Assembly: GCF_011759375.1 (NCBI RefSeq)
Contig: NZ_JAARML010000002.1
Coordinates: forward strand, 1,302,001-1,366,000
Origin: Paraflavitalea devenefica
GTDB taxonomy: Bacteria > Bacteroidota > Bacteroidia > Chitinophagales > Chitinophagaceae
Length of the DNA: 64,000 bases
Direction: 5' to 3'
Below, piece by piece: positions 59,523-64,000 of the stretch (positions within the stretch are counted from its first letter, which is position 1; every line of letters begins with the position of its first letter). The notes below the pieces were generated by a model. It searched no databases and was not told the DNA's origin. It was given only the letters and a program-made list of their open reading frames with translations. A program made the position numbers and the translations under genes.

Positions 59523-60071
59523 CTATTGGATTCTCTTCTTCACAATGGCCAAATGATGCTCTGTGTGGTAAATGGTAAAATAACAAAGCTCCCGCAAAGT
59601 GATCTTTCCCAATAAAGGATGTTTCACTATGTATTTATCCAATTGTTCATCCTTCCAGTTCTTGCGGAGGGCCTGCAGGTAAATGGTGGTGAATTGCCGC
59701 CAGTTATTGATCATTTCGTCCTTATTGGCGTTGGGTTTCATGTGTTTGGGTACATAACGACCCTGGGCTTTGCCGCCGGCGGCCAGTTTCTGCCGGTATT
59801 TTTCTACCAGGGCAGGGTAGGTGCGCGAGGGGCGGTTGGGCTTCCCCCCGATCAGGCGTACGAGAAATTTGGGCAGGGCATACGCTGCCGTGGTGGTTTT
59901 CGTGGAGATCACCAGGTGCTGCAGGTTTTGGGCAATAGACCATTTGTCGGACGACGGTTCAATAAAGAACAGGTCGGCAGGCACGGCCTGGCAAAAGGTG
60001 GTAAACCGGTGAAAGGACTTTTCCGATTCGTGCAGGATCTCTTCTATGGTAAGTGTAGTGGGTAGGCTCAT
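59523..60071 (-). CDS. DinB-family four-helix protein
   Basis: The 182-residue protein has the DinB/YfiT helical-bundle pattern: PSSDKWSIAQNLQHLVISTK, NNWRQFTTIYLQAL and LRELCYFTIYHTEHHLAIVK, with His residues at the positions that usually bind one metal. DinB-like proteins act as thiol-dependent transferases or remain undefined. It follows dapF by 2 bp and is translationally coupled to it, though no metabolic link is known. Confidence 0.82.
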   Translation of the reverse strand: MSLPTTLTIEEILHESEKSFHRFTTFCQAVPADLFFIEPSSDKWSIAQNLQHLVISTKTTTAAYALPKFLVRLIGGKPNRPSRTYPALVEKYRQKLAAGGKAQGRYVPKHMKPNANKDEMINNWRQFTTIYLQALRKNWKDEQLDKYIVKHPLLGKITLRELCYFTIYHTEHHLAIVKKRIQ

Positions 60072-60073
60072 GG

Positions 60074-60856
60074 TTATAGTTCGATCCCTCCCTCAAACAC
60101 TTTTTCTGCGGGACCGCACAACCATACATTATTATAGGTGTCGTCATCAATACGATCGTATTCCACGCTCAGCTTGCCGCCGCGCGTGAGCACGGTGACA
60201 TCATTAAAGCCGCGCTCATTGTGGTAGCATACGAGCGCGCTGGCGGTAACGCCGGTGCCGCAGGAAAGGGTTTCATCTTCCACACCACGCTCATAGGTGC
60301 GTACGATAATTTCATCTTCCTTTTTCTGCTCCACAAAGTTTACATTGATGCCTTCTTTGGCAAAGCTGTTATTATAGCGGATGTCCATACCTTTTTTATA
60401 TACATCAAAAGCCATTACATCCGTTACCATCTTTACATAGTGGGGGGAGCCGGTATCGAGGATAAAATCGCCGTGCGACTCACGGATGCCGTTCACGTCT
60501 TTCATCTTCAGGCTTACAGTACCATCGTCATCGATCTCTGCCTCGTGGTCGCCATCTACTGCGATGAAATGGTACAGGTTCTTCTTAATGCCCTGGTGCC
60601 AGGCAAACTTTACCAGGCAGCGGCCGCCATTGCCGCACATGGTGCTCTCCCGGCCGTCGGCATTGTAATACTTCATCTCAAAATCATAGCCGGGTTTCGC
60701 ATTCAGCAGCATCAGGCCGTCTGCGCCAATCCCAAAGCGGCGATCGCACAGAAAACGAATCTGCTCGGTATTCAGTTCGTTGTATTGCTCTTTCCGATTA
60801 TCCAGTATCACAAAATCATTCCCTGTGCCCTGGTATTTGTAAAAATTCAGTTTCAT
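60074..60856 (-). CDS. dapF: Diaminopimelate epimerase
   Basis: The 260-residue enzyme has both active-site cysteines: RESTMCGNGGRCLVKFAW and VEDETLSCGTGVTASALV. Also seen are GNDFVILDNRKEQ and the substrate-binding segment INVNFVEQKKEDEIIVRTYE. It interconverts LL- and meso-diaminopimelate for lysine and peptidoglycan synthesis. The length is normal. The 133-bp spacer upstream contains the palindromic element at 60900-60937. Confidence 0.93.
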   Translation of the reverse strand: MKLNFYKYQGTGNDFVILDNRKEQYNELNTEQIRFLCDRRFGIGADGLMLLNAKPGYDFEMKYYNADGRESTMCGNGGRCLVKFAWHQGIKKNLYHFIAVDGDHEAEIDDDGTVSLKMKDVNGIRESHGDFILDTGSPHYVKMVTDVMAFDVYKKGMDIRYNNSFAKEGINVNFVEQKKEDEIIVRTYERGVEDETLSCGTGVTASALVCYHNERGFNDVTVLTRGGKLSVEYDRIDDDTYNNVWLCGPAEKVFEGGIEL

Positions 60857-60899
60857 GGAGTATGTGTCTTCTACGGTTTTACTTGATTCACTCGCTCTT

Positions 60900-60937
60900 T
60901 ATCTTCTCCGCAGTGTCTCCCGAAGGGGACGCTGCGG
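60900..60937 (-). repeat. Palindromic element in the spacer upstream of dapF
   Basis: CCGCAG (60908-60913) pairs with CTGCGG (60932-60937), with inner GTC/GAC and CCC/GGG pairs. The reverse complement, including a flanking AGAAGATA, matches 34 of 38 positions of the unit inside the AraC gene at 40132-40169. CTTTTG follows the stem on the plus strand, so it may also act as a weak terminator. Confidence 0.75.
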
Positions 60938-60989
60938 CTTTTGTCAGCCCCGGCTTCACGCCTCAAAATTAATAACAATCACACAACTA

Positions 60990-61868
60990 TTATAACCCGC
61001 TTACCACTTCTAATGTTTTCACAATTAATTGCTGCACAGCCGCGCTGCCATCCTTTGAGAATTCCTTAACAACCCGGTTGGCTACAATCGTGCTCAGGGA
61101 AAGGCAATGATGCCCCAGCATCTTGCCCAGTCCATAGATACCCGAGGTTTCCATCTCAAAATTCGTAATACGATGCTGGCCAAAGCTGAATTCCGTCAGC
61201 CGGTCAATCAGGCCGGGATTGCTCAGTCCCAGGCGCAGGACCCGGCCCTGCGGGCCATAAAACCCCGGACAGGTAACTGTAATACCGGGATAAAAGCCAT
61301 CGCCGGCAAAGTGTTTCATCAGGGAGGCGCTGGCGGCGCTGATATAAGGCTGGGAAATGCCGCTGTTGAGCTGGGTCTGGGTCACAAAAGCCTGTAAAAG
61401 CTGTTTTTCCCCGTCATTTTCTTCATGGCGGTAAAAATTCAGCAGGTTGTCAATGCCCAGTCCATGGGTGGATACCACGTAACTGTCTACGGGAATATCC
61501 GCCTGCAGAGCGCCGGAAGTGCCCACCCGTATAATATTCAGGAGTGTATGTTCCGGTTTGATCGTCCGGCTCTCCAGATCAATATTCACGAGGGCATCCA
61601 GCTCATTCAGCACAATATCTATATTATCCGGACCAATACCGGTAGACACTACCGACACCCTTTTTTGCCCGATATAGCCGGTATGGGTCACAAATTCCCG
61701 GTGCTGGCGCTGGTATTCTACCCGGTCAAAATGCCGGCTCACCAGGGCTACCCGGTCCGGATCGCCAACGGTAATAATGGTGTGGGCAAGCTCTTCTGGA
61801 CGTAGATCAAGGTGGTAAATAGCTCCGCGATGGTTGATAATCAGTTCCGACTCCGGGATACGTTGCAT
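60990..61868 (-). CDS. Nucleoside (uridine-type) phosphorylase
   Basis: The product from the ATG at 61868 is a PNP/UDP-family phosphorylase: TIITVGDPDRVALVSRHFDR (phosphate-binding GDPxR), VSVVSTGIGPDNIDIVLNEL, and the ribose-binding NFEMETSGIYGLGKML. An upstream in-frame start at 61928 would overlap the promoter of the tRNA gene. It cleaves nucleosides with phosphate for base salvage. The specificity, uridine or another nucleoside, is not fixed by sequence alone. Confidence 0.87.
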   Translation of the reverse strand: MQRIPESELIINHRGAIYHLDLRPEELAHTIITVGDPDRVALVSRHFDRVEYQRQHREFVTHTGYIGQKRVSVVSTGIGPDNIDIVLNELDALVNIDLESRTIKPEHTLLNIIRVGTSGALQADIPVDSYVVSTHGLGIDNLLNFYRHEENDGEKQLLQAFVTQTQLNSGISQPYISAASASLMKHFAGDGFYPGITVTCPGFYGPQGRVLRLGLSNPGLIDRLTEFSFGQHRITNFEMETSGIYGLGKMLGHHCLSLSTIVANRVVKEFSKDGSAAVQQLIVKTLEVVSGL

Positions 61869-61886
61869 AAAAAGTGTTGCTGATAG

Positions 61887-61918
61887 TTGCCAAATATCCG
61901 ACAAATATCCTACTTTTG
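61887..61918 (+). promoter_or_regulatory. Promoter of the tRNA-Cys gene
   Basis: TTG at 61887-61889 and TACTTTTG at 61911-61918 are separated by 21 bp, a good fit to the Bacteroidota promoter. A start at about 61925 would give a GC-rich 5' leader of about 45 bases before the mature tRNA. Confidence 0.7.
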
Positions 61919-61970
61919 CACACCCCATTCAACGGCGCCTCCCGGCGTTCCGGAAAAAAGGGGAAAACAA

Positions 61971-62041
61971 GGTCCTGTGGCCGAGCGGCTAGGCAGAGCT
62001 CTGCAAAAGCTCCTACACCAGTTCAAATCTGGTCGGGACCT
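61971..62041 (+). tRNA. tRNA-Cys (anticodon GCA)
   Basis: The cloverleaf is complete: acceptor GGTCCTG pairs with CGGGACC with one G-T pair. The anticodon stem GAGCT/AGCTC holds the loop CTGCAAA with anticodon GCA. The T arm is ACCAG/CTGGT around TTCAAAT. The discriminator base is T at 62041, and CCA is not encoded. A terminator follows. Confidence 0.95.
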
Positions 62042-62050
62042 CCGAATAAG

Positions 62051-62075
62051 AAAACCCGCTGTTAAGCGGGTTTTT
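62051..62075 (+). terminator. Intrinsic terminator after tRNA-Cys
   Basis: AACCCGCT (62053-62060) pairs with AGCGGGTT (62065-62072) around GTTA, followed by T residues. It lies 10 bp after the tRNA. Confidence 0.85.
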
Positions 62076-62138
62076 GTATTTTATCACCTCCTGTATCTTT
62101 GTTGTATGGTTCCGTGGCCGGGTGGGCCAGGCAGGGGG

Positions 62139-62867
62139 CTACAGCAGGTTCTTTTGCCTGAGCAGGCTGAAAAAAGCCTCCCGGTAAGTATCTCCCACGG
62201 GTATATTTCTGCCCCTGACCAATACCTGGTTGCGTTCTATCGACTCAATCTTGTCGAAAGCAACCAGGAACGATTTATGTACCCTGACAAAGCGGCCTGG
62301 CGGCAATACTTCTGCTGTCCTTTTGAAGGTTTGCAAAGCAATTGTTTTCCCCTGCAGTGTATGGATGGCAATGTATTCTTTCAGTCCTTCAATATAGAGA
62401 ATGTCGGGGATAGCAACCTTAATGATCTTATGGCCTGATTTAACGAACAATATTTCTTCCGGTGCTGACCGGGTGGCGACTTCCGGTATGCCTGGTCTGT
62501 TTTCCAATGCAATGAGTTCACGGGCTTTTCCCGCCGATTTTAAAAAGCGTTCAAAGGACACCGGTTTTAATAAATAGTCCACTACTTCCAACTCAAAACC
62601 TTGTATGGCATATTGCGGATAAGCCGTTGTAAAGATTACTTTACTCTTCTTATTTAACAATTGGGTAAACTGTACGCCATTCAGTTCTGCCATCTGGATG
62701 TCCAGGAAAATAAGCTGTGGTGGCTGTTGCGTAGCCAGGGCCAGCGCTTCCAACGGATTGGTAAAAGCGCCTGCCAGTTCGAGGAAGGGCGTTTTACGGA
62801 TATAGTCTTCCAACAGTTCCAGCGGCAGGGGTTCATCATCCACGATCATACAACGGATCCGTTCCAT
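62139..62867 (-). CDS. LytTR-type response regulator
   Basis: The 242-residue protein has a receiver (CMIVDDEPLPLELLEDYI; acceptor in LIFLDIQMAELNGVQFT; VDYLLKPVSFERFLK) and a LytTR DNA-binding domain (SGHKIIKVAIPDILYIEGLK, PPGRFVRVHKSFLVAFDKIE). It follows the kinase gene by one base, so the two are co-translated. Target genes are not apparent in the window. Confidence 0.92.
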   Translation of the reverse strand: MERIRCMIVDDEPLPLELLEDYIRKTPFLELAGAFTNPLEALALATQQPPQLIFLDIQMAELNGVQFTQLLNKKSKVIFTTAYPQYAIQGFELEVVDYLLKPVSFERFLKSAGKARELIALENRPGIPEVATRSAPEEILFVKSGHKIIKVAIPDILYIEGLKEYIAIHTLQGKTIALQTFKRTAEVLPPGRFVRVHKSFLVAFDKIESIERNQVLVRGRNIPVGDTYREAFFSLLRQKNLL

Positions 62868-62868
62868 A

Positions 62869-63867
62869 TCAATGTAGTTGCAAGGTTAAATGTACACAAT
62901 AATGTGTGCCGTTCTGTTCAATGGTAAAACCTGAAGCAGGAGGATATAACAGGGCTATCCTTCGTTTTACATTGGCCAGTCCAATACCGCTAGTCGCATC
63001 CTTCAGGTGATCATTGATCCTGTTGCGGGTATGGAATGATAATTGCCCGTTGTCAATTTGCAGCCTGATCATGGCCGGATCTTCTTCATTGTTCAGTACC
63101 CCATGCTTGAATATATTTTCCACAAAAGGTATCAGTACCAGGGGTGGTATGGTGCAGGCGCCCGTGTTGCCTGTAACTGTATATTCCAGCGCCATCCGGT
63201 CCTTCATGCGTAGTTGCTGCAAAGCAATCAACTGGTCGATATAGTCCAGTTCTTTCTGCAATGCCACCCGCTCCACATTGCTTTCATATAACATGTACTG
63301 CATCATGCCAGAGAGCCGCATTACTGCATCCGCCGTTTTATCCGATTGTTGGTAAGCAAGCGTATAAATATTGTTAAGGGTGTTGAATAAAAAATGGGGA
63401 TTGATCTGGGAGCGCAAAAATGCCAGTTCTGTTCTCAGGTGTTGGTTTTCCTGTTGTTCCCGCATTCTTGCACTACGAAACCAATCTACTGTAAACTTAT
63501 AAACCGTACTGGCGAGCAAAAAGTAGCCGGTAAAGATGACGCTCCTGGTAAAGGTGTTCAGCAGGGTAAGCCATGGGGGCTGGTATTGGTAAACATTAAA
63601 CAGGTAATTGACCAGCAGGAATAAGGCTGTATACAAAATAATCAGGATCAGCCAGCTCAGCAATAAATGAGCGATCCGGCGTTTTTTCACCCACCAGGGA
63701 AAAATGACCAGGAGATTGAGGTAAAACGAGCCCATGTAAAGAAAATAGGCAGTGGTTACATAAGGTATCGGTTGCTTTATTCCAAACCTGATAAGTGGTA
63801 TCAGCACCAGGGCCAGTATGATCAGCCAACCCACGATGTGTATCATTACCAATGCTATCCTCTTCAT
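62869..63867 (-). CDS. LytS/YehU-type membrane histidine kinase
   Basis: The 332-residue protein has four N-terminal membrane helices (residues about 5-135). The His_kinase region carries ELAFLRSQINPHFLFNTLNN (phospho-His in PHFLFN) and RLSGMMQYMLYES. A short ATPase ends in SGIGLANVKRRIALLYPP. There is no separate sensing domain, so the membrane part probably senses. It is first in a two-gene operon with the LytTR regulator, the common Bacteroidota pairing. Confidence 0.92.
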   Translation of the reverse strand: MKRIALVMIHIVGWLIILALVLIPLIRFGIKQPIPYVTTAYFLYMGSFYLNLLVIFPWWVKKRRIAHLLLSWLILIILYTALFLLVNYLFNVYQYQPPWLTLLNTFTRSVIFTGYFLLASTVYKFTVDWFRSARMREQQENQHLRTELAFLRSQINPHFLFNTLNNIYTLAYQQSDKTADAVMRLSGMMQYMLYESNVERVALQKELDYIDQLIALQQLRMKDRMALEYTVTGNTGACTIPPLVLIPFVENIFKHGVLNNEEDPAMIRLQIDNGQLSFHTRNRINDHLKDATSGIGLANVKRRIALLYPPASGFTIEQNGTHYCVHLTLQLH

Positions 63868-63956
63868 GAATTAAAGGTAGTGAAAACGCTTTCTTCTGCG
63901 CAGGACCTATCAATGAACGTCCCTACCTGCTCTACCAAACGGGATTTTAGCGGTCA

Positions 63957-63985
63957 TTGACCGCGGCACGCCATTGCTACTTTTG
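63957..63985 (+). promoter_or_regulatory. Promoter for a gene beyond the right edge
   Basis: TTG at 63957-63959 and TACTTTTG at 63978-63985 are 18 bp apart and face right, away from the kinase gene. A plus-strand gene probably begins just outside the window. Confidence 0.55.
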
Positions 63986-64000
63986 GGAGGCTGGTTGGTT

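Noticed and set aside
61887..62438. Plus-strand open frame running through the tRNA-Cys gene and the LytTR 3' end
   Set aside because: It contains the entire tRNA and its terminator and is antisense to a firmly identified gene.

Overview
The window looks like chromosome of a Bacteroidota bacterium, most likely family Chitinophagaceae. The signs are a type IX secretion (T9SS) sorting domain, a lipoprotein TamA paired with TamB, carboxypeptidase-regulatory-like outer-membrane receptors, HYC_CC_PP-type proteins, TAnnTTTG-type promoter motifs with an upstream TTG, and few Shine-Dalgarno sites. No genus can be fixed from sequence reading alone.

Region 1 (1-12.0 kb, minus strand) is a copper/silver-type envelope module. 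Reading downstream: a TlpA-like thioredoxin lipoprotein, a BNR-like lipoprotein, two HYC_CC_PP proteins, a Met/His-rich outer-membrane protein, a DUF2231 membrane protein with a His-rich tail, a heavy-metal-binding-domain peptide, a YncE-like beta-propeller, a DUF3347 lipoprotein, a haem-binding-domain protein, a CusA-type RND pump split into two frames, and a TolC-type channel cut by the window edge. Region 2 (12.1-18.2 kb, plus) holds an XRE-pentapeptide-repeat fusion and an arsenic operon: arsR, arsM, ACR3 pump, metallophosphoesterase, SigZ-like sigma factor and PAP2 phosphatase. Two copies of one palindrome mark the ArsR operators. Region 3 (18.2-24.3 kb) carries a GDCCVxC protein, a sterol-desaturase-family enzyme, a Crp-like regulator and a sulfide/persulfide-type operon (ArsR-rhodanese, rhodanese-MBL, MFS), with a divergent TlpA/DsbD-N pair.

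Region 4 (24.5-30.1 kb) is sparse and accessory. It has a small XRE repressor with an operator lying inside its promoter, a candidate switching RNA, a nine-unit 11-bp tandem array, two tandem paralogous proteins of unknown function, an HTH protein and two Cys-rich envelope peptides. Regions 1, 3 and 4 look more AT-rich than what follows, so 1-30 kb is probably an accessory metal/metalloid-resistance island. No integrase is visible.

Region 5 (30.1-64 kb) looks like core chromosome: LTA-synthase-like sulfatase, OmpR-type two-component system with an outer-membrane receptor, DUF4382 lipoprotein, T9SS cargo protein, AraC regulator, ester cyclase, TamA/TamB, CinA/PncC, a receiver protein, a 2059-residue poly-HAMP hybrid kinase, a second REC-kinase, NUDIX, CorA, DinB, DapF, nucleoside phosphorylase, tRNA-Cys and a LytS/LytTR pair.

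The best leads for undescribed biology are four. (1) Degenerate 7-bp repeat arrays sit at the 3' ends of at least six genes and supply the TAG stop of four of them. (2) A 38-bp palindromic element is found once in a spacer and once in frame inside an AraC gene. (3) The 11-bp array lies upstream of the tandem paralogs. (4) The 24.9-25.0 kb RNA has two mutually exclusive pairings.
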